This document shows, in pieces, positions 27,378 to 36,291 of a stretch of DNA of 46,740 nt. Within the stretch, counting starts at the first letter, position 1. Each line of letters starts with the position of its first letter. Under the pieces are notes generated by a model. The model made no database searches and was not told the origin of the DNA. It saw only the letters and a list, made by a program, of their open reading frames with translations. Made by a program: the position numbers and the translations under genes. The stretch comes from Chloroflexota bacterium. GTDB taxonomy: Bacteria > Chloroflexota > Dormibacteria > CF-121. The stretch spans positions 1-46,740 of the forward strand of contig VBFR01000190.1 of assembly GCA_005889345.1 (NCBI GenBank), given 5' to 3'.

Positions 27378-29471
27378 ATGGCCAGAGTCGACCCGGAGAG
27401 GATCCGCAACGTCGCGCTGCTCGGGCACAGCCACGATGGCAAGACGAGCCTGGCCGAGGCGATGCTGTACGCGGGCGGGGCTGTCGACCGTCTGGGTCGA
27501 CCCGACGCGGGGAACACGACTTTCGACTTCGAGCCGGAAGAGATCAAGCGCAAGATCTCGATTGGCACCGCCATCGCGCATGTGACCTGGCACGACCACA
27601 AGATCAACCTGCTCGACACACCCGGCTTCCAGGACTTCGCCGGTGATGTCTACGGTGCGCTGCGCGCGGCCGAGAGCGCGCTGCTGGTAGTGGGGGCGGG
27701 CACCGGCGTGGTAGTGGGCACCGAGCTCGCCTGGCAGCAGCTCCGCAGCCGCGAGCTGCCGACCCTGATCGTCGTCAACAAGATGGACAAAGAGAACGCC
27801 GATTACTGGAAGGTGGTCGACGGCTTCAAGGAGTTTTCTCCGCGCCCGGTTTCCATCCAGGCCCCCATCGGGCACGAATCCGGCTTCAAGGGCGTGGTCG
27901 ACCTGCTCACCCGCAAGGCCTACGAATTCGATGCGCAGGGGCGGGCCAAAGAGGTCCCGGTCCCCAGCGAGCTGGCCGCCGAGGTCGAGTCGCGACGATC
28001 GCCGCTGGTGGAGGCGGCCGCCGAAACAGACGACACCTTGCTGGAGAAATACCTCGAGAGTGGCGAGCTGAGCGATGCCGAAGTCACGGGCGCCCTCGCC
28101 AAGGGCGTGGCCGCGGGAGCGATCGTCCCGGTCCTCTGCAGCGCCGCGGGCAAATCGATCGGCATCGGCAGCCTGCTGGATGCAATCGTGGCGCTCCTCC
28201 CGTCGCCCAGGCAGGCTCCGCCGGTGACGGCCGTGAATCCGCGTACCGACCAATCCGAGACCTTGACGCGCGAGCCGGCCGGCCCTCTGGGCGCCATCGT
28301 CTTCAAGACCACCGCCGACCCCTTCGTCGGCCGCATCAGTTATGTCAAGGTCGTGTCGGGCGTCCTGACGTCGAGCACGCCGCTGCTGAACGCGGCCAAG
28401 GACCAGCCGGAACGAGCCGGCACGATCGGCTACCCCAAAGGCAAGACGCTCGAGCCGGCGACCGAGGTGGTGGCCGGCGACATCGCGGGCATCAGCAAGC
28501 TGACGGTCACGGCGACCGGCGACACGCTCGCCAGCCGTGATCATCCCCTGCGGCTCCCGCCGATCGAGTATCCAGAGCTGACCTACAGCGCCGCCGTCGG
28601 CGCCAAGAACAAAGCCGACGAGGAAAAGGTGAACGCCGCGCTGGTCAAGCTGGTCGACGAAGATCCGACCCTGACGCTGGAGCACGAGCCCATCACGAAG
28701 GAGACGATCGTCCACGGCCTGGGCGATATCCATCTCGATGTCGTGCTCGAGAAAATGAAGCGCAAGTACGGCGTCGAGGGCACCCTGGCGGTGCCGCGCG
28801 TGCCCTACCAGGAAACGATCACCAGCAGCGCCAAGGCGGAGAAGAAATACAAGAAGCAGTCCGGCGGCGCCGGCCTCTACGGCCACTGCGTGATCGACAT
28901 CGCCCCGGTCCCGCGCGGCACCGGGTTCGTCTGGGAAGACAAGATCTTCGGGGGCTCGATCCCACAGAACTTCCGACCATCGGTCGAGAGGGGCGTACGG
29001 GAAACGATGGAGCAAGGGGTACTGACCGGCAACCCGCTGGTGGACATCAAGGTCCGTTTGCTGGATGGGTCTACGCACCAGGTCGACGGCAAGGACATCG
29101 CCTTCAAGCTGGCGGGCGCGATGGCGATGCGCCAGGCGGTCATGGATGCCAAGCCCGTGCTGCTGGAGCCGATCATGGAGGTCGAGGTGCTCGTCCCCGA
29201 GCGCAACATGGGCGACATCATCAGCGACCTCAACGGCAAGCGCGGCAAGATCGCCGGCATGGAACCCACGGGCGACCACATAGAAAAGGTGAAGGCGCAG
29301 GTCCCCCTCTCGTCCATGTACCGCTTCCCCATCGACCTTCGATCGATAACCCAGGGCCGGGGGAAGTACACGATGAAGTTCTCGCACTACGAAGAGGTCC
29401 CCGCCCACGCGGCCCAGCCGGTGATCGCCGCGTATCAGAAATCGAAGGGCGGCGAGGACGAGGAAGAGTAA
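27378..29471 (+). CDS. EF-G paralogue (FusA2-like translation GTPase)
   Basis: GHSHDGKTSL, DTPGFQDFAGDV, NKMD, EF-G domains III-V incl. YGHCVIDIAPV. Confidence 0.9.
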   Translation: MARVDPERIRNVALLGHSHDGKTSLAEAMLYAGGAVDRLGRPDAGNTTFDFEPEEIKRKISIGTAIAHVTWHDHKINLLDTPGFQDFAGDVYGALRAAESALLVVGAGTGVVVGTELAWQQLRSRELPTLIVVNKMDKENADYWKVVDGFKEFSPRPVSIQAPIGHESGFKGVVDLLTRKAYEFDAQGRAKEVPVPSELAAEVESRRSPLVEAAAETDDTLLEKYLESGELSDAEVTGALAKGVAAGAIVPVLCSAAGKSIGIGSLLDAIVALLPSPRQAPPVTAVNPRTDQSETLTREPAGPLGAIVFKTTADPFVGRISYVKVVSGVLTSSTPLLNAAKDQPERAGTIGYPKGKTLEPATEVVAGDIAGISKLTVTATGDTLASRDHPLRLPPIEYPELTYSAAVGAKNKADEEKVNAALVKLVDEDPTLTLEHEPITKETIVHGLGDIHLDVVLEKMKRKYGVEGTLAVPRVPYQETITSSAKAEKKYKKQSGGAGLYGHCVIDIAPVPRGTGFVWEDKIFGGSIPQNFRPSVERGVRETMEQGVLTGNPLVDIKVRLLDGSTHQVDGKDIAFKLAGAMAMRQAVMDAKPVLLEPIMEVEVLVPERNMGDIISDLNGKRGKIAGMEPTGDHIEKVKAQVPLSSMYRFPIDLRSITQGRGKYTMKFSHYEEVPAHAAQPVIAAYQKSKGGEDEEE

Positions 29472-29472
29472 G

Positions 29473-30018
29473 TCAGCGCTGGCTCGGCGCCGCCCAGAGC
29501 GGCACCCCCGCCCAGGCTAGCCCCAGAAGCGTCTTCGCGTCCAGGAGCTCCCCGCTCGAGCGCAGCACTTGCAGGTCGTGCGCGTCGAAGGGATTGACCT
29601 TGAAGGACTCGTCGAGCTCCGGATGCGAGTCGGTCGGCGAGAGGTCTTCGGCGAGGAAGAACGTCATTCGCTCGTCGCAATAGCCCGGCATCAGGTAGGC
29701 AGTGCCGAGCATCGTCCATCGCTGCGCCTTGAAGCCGGCTTCCTCCGCCAGCTCCCGGCGTGCCGCCGCCGGAATCTCCTCCCCCGGCTTGTCGAGCGTC
29801 CCGGCCGGGATCTCCCACAACTCGCGGCCGGCCACGTAGCGGAACTGGCGAACCAGGACGATGCGACCACTGGCGTCACGCGGGATGATGCCGACCGAAC
29901 CGGGGTGCCGGACGATCTCCCGTGCGGTCAGCTGGCCGCTTCCGAGTCGAACTCGGTCCCGGTACACCTGGAAGAGCTTGCCGCCATAGACTTCTTGGCT
30001 CTCGACCAATTCCTCCAT
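29473..30018 (-). CDS. NUDIX hydrolase (ADP-ribose pyrophosphatase-like)
   Basis: ELWEIPAGTLDKPGEEIPAAARRELAEEAGF Nudix box. Confidence 0.92.
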   Translation of the reverse strand: MEELVESQEVYGGKLFQVYRDRVRLGSGQLTAREIVRHPGSVGIIPRDASGRIVLVRQFRYVAGRELWEIPAGTLDKPGEEIPAAARRELAEEAGFKAQRWTMLGTAYLMPGYCDERMTFFLAEDLSPTDSHPELDESFKVNPFDAHDLQVLRSSGELLDAKTLLGLAWAGVPLWAAPSQR

Positions 30019-30045
30019 ACCGGGATTATCATGGCTGCTTAGGTC

Positions 30046-30393
30046 ATGATCGAGCGCACAGTTCTCGAGATCGCGCAGCACCGCTTCTGGGCATGGCAGC
30101 GCCGCCACCGGCCGACACCGCGCAGCCAGCTACGCGAAACCGATCAACTGCTGGGTGCGATCGAAGAATGCCGCGTCCACGAGCTGAAGTTGATCCCGAC
30201 CGATATCTGGCGTCGCATCGTCCACCTGCTGGGTCAGCTGGACGGCGGCTACACCGAAAAGCTTGGTATCGACCGGTCGCTCGACGGCACGGCGGAGGTC
30301 TTGTTCGAGGCTCAGGAAGCTCTCATGGTCGCGGCGCAAAGCCGCTGGCGTGGCCGGCCGGGCAACATCGTCCCCCTGTTCCGTCGACCCTAA
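30046..30393 (+). CDS. hypothetical protein
   Basis: intact ORF divergent from Nudix gene. Confidence 0.55.
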   Translation: MIERTVLEIAQHRFWAWQRRHRPTPRSQLRETDQLLGAIEECRVHELKLIPTDIWRRIVHLLGQLDGGYTEKLGIDRSLDGTAEVLFEAQEALMVAAQSRWRGRPGNIVPLFRRP

Positions 30394-30400
30394 CTGCCTA

Positions 30401-30414
30401 CGAACATACGTTTG
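30401..30414 (+). promoter_or_regulatory. LexA/DinR-like box CGAACATACGTTTG overlapping a candidate -35
   Basis: matches CGAACRNRYGTTYC except the final base; -35 TTGCTT (30412) and -10 TAGCCT (30435) follow. Confidence 0.4.
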
Positions 30415-30446
30415 CTTTTCGTCGCGGTTTGTGCTAGCCTCGTCCC

Positions 30447-30908
30447 ATGGGCGAGATGGCGACACTGGTCCAAGGCACGCCTGGAAGCCGGCCGGTAACC
30501 GATGTGACGACCGTTCCGCTGCTGCGGCGCGTGGTCGAGAGTCTCGCGACCATGCGTCCGGGACGCTATACCGTCTACCTCGGCCGGCCAGACCCCGCCG
30601 CGGTCCGCGCCGAATGGGACCAGGAAGTTGCGCTCCTTCGCAGCGCGCGACGTGCTGTCGTGACCACGCCGGACACGACGCCGCTTCCTCAGGAGGCCGA
30701 CCGTCGCGACCCAGGCCTCGGCTGGCTGGCGCGCATCTGGTTTAGCGCGGTCATGGGTGACGACACGGCGATGGCCGTCATCTGCCGGCCCGACGCCGAA
30801 CACCCCGAGGAAGCGTGGCTGCTCACCGACCCGACTGCGGTGCGCCGCTTCGTCGCCGCCGTCGAGGGTGAGTTGGCGCGGCCGGACCCGCAGCTGCTCG
30901 CGGTATAA
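30447..30908 (+). CDS. hypothetical protein
   Basis: intact ORF with promoter-like sequence immediately upstream. Confidence 0.6.
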   Translation: MGEMATLVQGTPGSRPVTDVTTVPLLRRVVESLATMRPGRYTVYLGRPDPAAVRAEWDQEVALLRSARRAVVTTPDTTPLPQEADRRDPGLGWLARIWFSAVMGDDTAMAVICRPDAEHPEEAWLLTDPTAVRRFVAAVEGELARPDPQLLAV

Positions 30909-30932
30909 AGCCCTCCGTACAATTGGGACCTC

Positions 30933-31859
30933 GTGACGCCCCCTCATCAACCGTGGCCGTTGCTGGTCGCGGGCACCATCACGCGCGACGACGTGCGCAC
31001 ACCCATGGGTGCCAACACGGATGGCCTGGGCGGGTCGGCTACCTACTTCACGCTGGCGGCGCGCCTCTTCGCGCCGGTGTCCGTCGTCGGCACCGCAGGC
31101 CCGGACTTCATGCACGCCTTCCATGCCGCCATGAAGGGCACCGGAGCAGACCTGCGTAGCACGGTGACCTCCGACCTTCCGACCTACCGCTGGTTCGCCG
31201 AGCACGATTACGAGACCGGCACCACTCGCAATGAGCGCTCCGATCAAGGCGCCTACCGTGGCTTTACACCGGTCCTCACCGCCGACCAGCGCAAGGCCCG
31301 TATCGTGTTCCTCGGCAGCATGGAGCCGCGCCATCAAATGCGTGTGCTCGAGCAGCTCGATGCTCCCTGGCTGGTTGCCGGCGACACGATGAAGCTCTAC
31401 ATTCGCGAGCAGCCCGAGGCGCTGGAACCGGTGCTGCAGCGGCTCGACTACCTCTTCCTCAACGCCTCCGAGGCGATGGCGCTCGCGAAGGTCGCAACGA
31501 TCGAGGAAGCGTCGGAACAATTGCGCCATCGCTTCACCTTGCGCGGCCTCGTCATCAAGGAGGGGCCGAAAGGCGCGACGCTCTACCGCCACGGCGACGA
31601 CATCCACCTTCCTGCCCTGCCGGTCGATCCGCCGATCGACCCAACCGGCGCCGGCGACGCGGTTGCCGCCGGATTCCTCGGGTGCCTCGCCGAGCAGCAG
31701 GTGGAGACCGACGACTCGGTGCGCCTGGCCCTTGGCTACGCCATGGTGATGGCGTCCTTCACCATCCAGCACTTCAGCGTGCGCGGACTGCAGCCCATCA
31801 CCCGTTCGGACGTCGAGACCCGCATGGCGTCGATGGCCTGGCTTCCCTCGATGACATGA
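30933..31859 (+). CDS. PfkB-family carbohydrate kinase
   Basis: GGSATYFTLAARLFAPVSVVGTAGPDF; DPTGAGDAVAAGFL. Confidence 0.92.
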   Translation: MTPPHQPWPLLVAGTITRDDVRTPMGANTDGLGGSATYFTLAARLFAPVSVVGTAGPDFMHAFHAAMKGTGADLRSTVTSDLPTYRWFAEHDYETGTTRNERSDQGAYRGFTPVLTADQRKARIVFLGSMEPRHQMRVLEQLDAPWLVAGDTMKLYIREQPEALEPVLQRLDYLFLNASEAMALAKVATIEEASEQLRHRFTLRGLVIKEGPKGATLYRHGDDIHLPALPVDPPIDPTGAGDAVAAGFLGCLAEQQVETDDSVRLALGYAMVMASFTIQHFSVRGLQPITRSDVETRMASMAWLPSMT

Positions 31860-32440
31860 GCTGGCCGACCGGGAGCCTCACGGTCGAGGTCTTGCAGGGC
31901 GACCTGACGCAGCAAGATGTCGACGCCATCGTCAACGCGGCGAACAACGACCTGGAGTTAGGAGGCGGCGTCGCGGGCGCGATCGCGCGCGCTGGTGGGC
32001 CGCAGATCCAGGCTGAGTGCCGCACGATCGGCCCGATCGAGGTCGGTGATGCCGCCATCACCGGCGGGGGTGCTCTGCAGGCTCGCTACGTCATCCATGC
32101 CGCGAGCATGCGATTGGGCGGACGCACCAGCGCCGAGAGTCTGCGCGGCTCGACACGCCGCAGCCTCGAGATCGCGAACGAGCGCGGTCTGCGGTCGATC
32201 GCGTTCCCCGCTGTCGGCACCGGGATCGCGCATTTCCCGATGGACGAGTGCGCCCGGATCATGCTCGAGGAGGTGGTGGCCCACAGCAGGAATCCTTCGA
32301 GCATCCGCGAGGTTCGCTTCGTCCTCTTCGGTGCGGATGCCGACGCGGCGTTCCGGGCTGAAGCAGACCGCCAGTTAGCGGCCACCGAACAATCCGGGAA
32401 CGAAGATCGAGGCGAGGAACGCCAGCGTCACGGTTGTTAG
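31856..32440 (+). CDS. macro domain protein
   Basis: VLQGDLTQQDVDAIVNAANNDLELGGGVAGAIARAGGPQIQ; AFPAVGTGIAHFP. Confidence 0.92.
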   Translation: MSWPTGSLTVEVLQGDLTQQDVDAIVNAANNDLELGGGVAGAIARAGGPQIQAECRTIGPIEVGDAAITGGGALQARYVIHAASMRLGGRTSAESLRGSTRRSLEIANERGLRSIAFPAVGTGIAHFPMDECARIMLEEVVAHSRNPSSIREVRFVLFGADADAAFRAEADRQLAATEQSGNEDRGEERQRHGC

Positions 32441-33682
32441 GAACACCATCACCGCCCCGCTGAAGACGTTGAAGAGCGGCGAATTCGCGTAGCGGCCCAT
32501 GATCCGCTTGTCGTTGGCCAGCAGGATGAGCAGCGGCAACAGGAGGGGCAGGAGCATCCCGTTGATGATGTTTGGGAGGTTGGTGATCAAGACCAGGGGA
32601 GCGCCCGGGAACATGGCGATGCCCGCCCCAATCACGATCGTGGCCGTGTAAATCGTGAGGAATGCCGGCGCCTCGCGGAAGGACTTGTCGATGCCACGTT
32701 CGAGCCCAAAGGCCTCGGTGATCGCGTAGGTGGTGGAGAGGGGCAACACCGACGCGGCCATCAGCGAGGCGTTCAACAGCCCGATCGCAAAGAGCTGTTC
32801 CGCATACTGGCCGGCCAGGGGCTTGAGCGCCAGGGCAATCTTCGAGAACGCGGAGGGGTCTGAAGGGTTCACGGTGACATGGGCCGCGTAGATCGTGGCT
32901 CCGGTGGCGACGATGATGAAGAAGGCCACGACGTTCAGCATCAGGATGCCGGCGACGGTGTCAATCCGCTCGTACTTGAGATCATCTGGATGCAGCCCTT
33001 TGTCGGCGACATTGGACTGCTGAAAAAACGCCATCCATGGTGTGATCGTGGTTCCGACGATCGTGATGAAGATGAGGATGAAGGACGGCGTGAAGTGGAA
33101 GGTCGGGACCACCGTGTGGTGAATCACATCGCCCCATTTGGGGTGAGCGAGGAACGCCGACACGATGTAGCCGAGGTAGACCAGGGTGAGGAGTAGCAGG
33201 ACGCGCTCGACGACGCGAAAGGATCCCCGCAGAACCAGGAACCAAACCAGCACGGCCGCGACCGGGATCGCGGCGTAGCGAGCGACGTCGCCGAACAAGA
33301 GCTGGGCCGCCCCACCGACGCCGGCGAATTCCGCGACGGTCGTGGCCGCGTTGGCGAAGAAGAGGAAGATCATCACCCAGAGCGTCGGCGCGATGCCAAA
33401 GCGCTCACGAATCAGGTCCGACAACCCCTTGCCGGTGACGGTGCCCATGCGGGCGACCATCGACTGGATCGCGACCAGGCAGATGGCGGTGATGATCAAC
33501 AACCAGAGGAGCTCGTAGCCGAACTGCGAGCCGGCCAGGGCGTAGCCCGTGATCCCGGTTGCATCGTTGTCGACATTGCCGGTGATGATGCCTGGGCCGA
33601 CCACCGCCAGCAGCATCACGAGCCGCGCTCGCCGGCTGCGGAGGAGACCGAACGGCCGGGCCAGCGCGCTCGGCGGGCCCAA
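32375..33682 (-). CDS. Nramp/SLC11-family transporter, atypical metal-site motifs
   Basis: GPGIITGNVDNDATGITGYALAGSQFGYELLW; TTITPWMAFFQQSNVADKG. Confidence 0.9.
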   Translation of the reverse strand: MGPPSALARPFGLLRSRRARLVMLLAVVGPGIITGNVDNDATGITGYALAGSQFGYELLWLLIITAICLVAIQSMVARMGTVTGKGLSDLIRERFGIAPTLWVMIFLFFANAATTVAEFAGVGGAAQLLFGDVARYAAIPVAAVLVWFLVLRGSFRVVERVLLLLTLVYLGYIVSAFLAHPKWGDVIHHTVVPTFHFTPSFILIFITIVGTTITPWMAFFQQSNVADKGLHPDDLKYERIDTVAGILMLNVVAFFIIVATGATIYAAHVTVNPSDPSAFSKIALALKPLAGQYAEQLFAIGLLNASLMAASVLPLSTTYAITEAFGLERGIDKSFREAPAFLTIYTATIVIGAGIAMFPGAPLVLITNLPNIINGMLLPLLLPLLILLANDKRIMGRYANSPLFNVFSGAVMVFLTTVTLAFLASIFVPGLFGGR

Positions 33683-33687
33683 AACGG

Positions 33688-34941
33688 TTAGAAGATGCGG
33701 CGGCGGCGCCCACCGGCCCGCGCCGGCATGACCCGCTCCATAACGTCGTCGACCGTGACGATGCCGTGGATCCGGTTGTGCTCGTCCACCACCGGGACCG
33801 CCAGCAGGTTGTACTTCGAGGTGACCTCGGCAACCTCGCGCGGCCCCGCGTCGAGGCGCACGGAAATCACGTTCTTGATCATGAAGTCACGGATCTTGGT
33901 TTCGGGCTTGGCCACGATCAGGTCACGCAGCGAAAGGACTCCCAGCAGATGCTCCTCCTCATCCGTGACATAGACGTAGTAGACGCTTTCGGCATCCGGT
34001 TCGAGCTCGCGCAACCGTTCGATCGCCTCGGCAGCCGTCAGCGTGTGGAGCACGGCGACGTACTCGGTCGTCATCAGGCCACCGGCGGTGTCCTCACGAT
34101 AGGCGAGGAGCTCCTCGACATCGCCCGCCTCGTCTTCCTCCATCTTCTGCAGCAGCTGTTGCGCCCGCTCGCGTGGCATATCGGCGAGCAAGTCGGCCAC
34201 TTCGTCGGGAGCCATCGCCTCGAGGATGTCTGACGCGCGCTCGACATCCAGGCGCTCGAGGATGGAGGCCTGCATCTGCGGCTCGTCGATCTCTTCCAGC
34301 GTATCGGCGGCTTTCTCGTCATCGAGGGCGGCGAAGACGGCACTCCGGTCGTCGGGGCTGAGCTCGTTGACGATATCCGCAATGTCGGCTGGGTGCAGCT
34401 TGGCGAGCTTGGTGTGGGCGATCCGCAGCTTGACCGAGCTGACGTCGGTCTTCACCGGGTCGACGGCCTCCCACGAGATGAGCTTTTGCGGCCAGTCCAG
34501 TCCAAGCGCCGCCGTGATGCGGCGGCCCAGCCCTTCGAGCCCGACCCGCCGCGCCAGGCCACGGCTACCGATATCGACACCGATGACGAGCGTCGAGCCC
34601 TCGACCTGGTTGAGCTGCAGGTCGTTCACCCGCACCACGCGGCGGCCGTCCATGTCGACGATCTGCTTGTCGAGGATCTGCCGTGCCAGCCAGAGCTCGG
34701 TATCGGCGCGACTGTGCGGCTGCAAGCTGCCGGCGTCCACCTTGAGGCTGAGCTCCTTGTTGTCCCAGCTGCGGACCATCGACCAGTCGAGCGAGCGCAC
34801 CTTCCGGTTGTTCTTCAGGATGACGCCGGTGACCTTGGGGAAGGGCTCGCTCATCACCACGACCAGGTCGCGAACCCGCCCGACGCGGTGCTGTCGAACG
34901 TCGACCACCTCAGCATTGAGGAAATCGCTGAGGAAGATCAA
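33688..34941 (-). CDS. MgtE N-terminal domain + CBS pair + PRC-barrel protein without MgtE channel domain
   Basis: LHPADIADIVNELSPDDRSAVFAALDDEKAADTLEEID; CBS TAGGLMTTEYVAV...; ends after second CBS. Confidence 0.88.
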   Translation of the reverse strand: MIFLSDFLNAEVVDVRQHRVGRVRDLVVVMSEPFPKVTGVILKNNRKVRSLDWSMVRSWDNKELSLKVDAGSLQPHSRADTELWLARQILDKQIVDMDGRRVVRVNDLQLNQVEGSTLVIGVDIGSRGLARRVGLEGLGRRITAALGLDWPQKLISWEAVDPVKTDVSSVKLRIAHTKLAKLHPADIADIVNELSPDDRSAVFAALDDEKAADTLEEIDEPQMQASILERLDVERASDILEAMAPDEVADLLADMPRERAQQLLQKMEEDEAGDVEELLAYREDTAGGLMTTEYVAVLHTLTAAEAIERLRELEPDAESVYYVYVTDEEEHLLGVLSLRDLIVAKPETKIRDFMIKNVISVRLDAGPREVAEVTSKYNLLAVPVVDEHNRIHGIVTVDDVMERVMPARAGGRRRRIF

Positions 34942-34945
34942 ACGG

Positions 34946-36193
34946 CTAGCCTCGGAATTGCTTGAAGAGCAATGACGCGTTGTGCCCGCCGAAGCCGAAC
35001 GAGTTGGATAGCGCCAGCTTGATATCCAGCTCGCGCGCGCCCTCCGGGATGTAATCGAGGTCACATTGCGGGTCGGGGTGCTCCAGATTGATGGTGGGGG
35101 GAGCAACACCTTCCTCGATGGCTTTCACCGAGATGACCGCTTCCACCGACCCTGCGGCACCCAGCAGATGGCCCATCATCGATTTGGTCGAGCTGATCGG
35201 GATCCGGTAGGCGGCCTCACCGAAGATGTCCTTGAACGCCAGCGTTTCGGCCACGTCACCCAGTTGGGTGGCGGTCCCGTGCGCATTGATGTAGCTCACG
35301 TCCTGTGGTGCGACCCGCGCCTTGGCCAGGGTGCGCTTCATGGCCTGGGCCGCGCCGGCGCCAACCGGGTCTGGCGCCGTGATGTGGCTGGCATCGGCCG
35401 TCGCTCCGTAGCCAATGATCTCGGCGATGATCGGGGCGCCACGCTTGCGCGCCGAATCGAGCTGCTCGAGGATCAAGATTCCGGCCCCCTCCCCCATGAC
35501 GAAGCCGTCTCGTTCCAGGTCGAAGGGACGGCTCGCCAGCTGCGGCTCGACCTGGCGTGTCGAGACAGCACGCGAGGCGCAGAATGCCGCCAGCGCCAGC
35601 GGCGTAACGCAGGCCTCGCTTCCACCCGCGATCATGGCCGTCGCATCGCCACGGCGGATGGTCTCGAAGGCCTCACCAATCGCGTGCGCACCCGAGCTGC
35701 ACGCCGAAACCGTGCAGTAGTTCGGGCCTCGCGCCCCGACCGCGATCGAGATCATCCCAGCGCCCATGTCCGCGATCATCATGGGCACGGTAAACGGACT
35801 GATGCGAGAGGGTCCCCGATCCTTGAGGATGGTCAGCGCCTCCTCGATCTGCTCCAGCCCACCGATGGCGCTTCCCACGATGACACCGACCTGGTCGCGG
35901 TTCGCCTCGGTGATCTGCAGTCCCGACCCCTCGAGGGCCTCACGGGTGGCGACCATCGCGAACTGGACGAATCGCGACATGCGGCGCGCCTCCTTGCGGT
36001 CGAGCCTGGTCTCGGGCTTGAAGTCCACGACCTCGCTCGCCACCTGACTCGGCATCCCAGACGGATCGAACGCCTGCACCCGACGCACACCCGAGCGACC
36101 GGCCTTGACCGACTCCCACGTTTCGCGTGTGGTATGTCCCAGCGAAGTGATGGCGCCGGTGCCGGTAACGACGACCCGCGAGCCGTTTACCAT
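34946..36193 (-). CDS. fabF: 3-oxoacyl-ACP synthase II
   Basis: TVSACSSGAHAIGEAFE, INAHGTATQLGD, STKSMMGHLLGAAGSVEAV. Confidence 0.95.
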   Translation of the reverse strand: MVNGSRVVVTGTGAITSLGHTTRETWESVKAGRSGVRRVQAFDPSGMPSQVASEVVDFKPETRLDRKEARRMSRFVQFAMVATREALEGSGLQITEANRDQVGVIVGSAIGGLEQIEEALTILKDRGPSRISPFTVPMMIADMGAGMISIAVGARGPNYCTVSACSSGAHAIGEAFETIRRGDATAMIAGGSEACVTPLALAAFCASRAVSTRQVEPQLASRPFDLERDGFVMGEGAGILILEQLDSARKRGAPIIAEIIGYGATADASHITAPDPVGAGAAQAMKRTLAKARVAPQDVSYINAHGTATQLGDVAETLAFKDIFGEAAYRIPISSTKSMMGHLLGAAGSVEAVISVKAIEEGVAPPTINLEHPDPQCDLDYIPEGARELDIKLALSNSFGFGGHNASLLFKQFRG

Positions 36194-36194
36194 T

Positions 36195-36291
36195 TCACGC
36201 TCGCCTTTCCACACCGGGGCTCGCTGTTCACGCTCGCCTTTCCACACCGGGGCTCGCTGTTCACGCTCGCCTTTCCACACCGGGGCTCGCT
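36195..36291. repeat. 33-bp tandem repeat, ~2.9 units
   Basis: tcacgctcgcctttccacaccggggctcgctgt x3 (third unit partial). Confidence 0.97.

Noticed and set aside
27351-29408. 685-aa antisense ORF opposite the EF-G paralogue
   Set aside because: Low-complexity His/Arg/Asp-rich translation, an artefact of GC-rich third-position bias; sense strand has a clear protein family.
30390-31772. 460-aa minus-strand ORF across the hypothetical/PfkB genes
   Set aside because: Shadow ORF of recognised plus-strand coding; no motif.
36195-36291. CRISPR-like array
   Set aside because: Units are directly contiguous with no unique spacers, so it is a simple tandem repeat. No other CRISPR array or cas gene seen.
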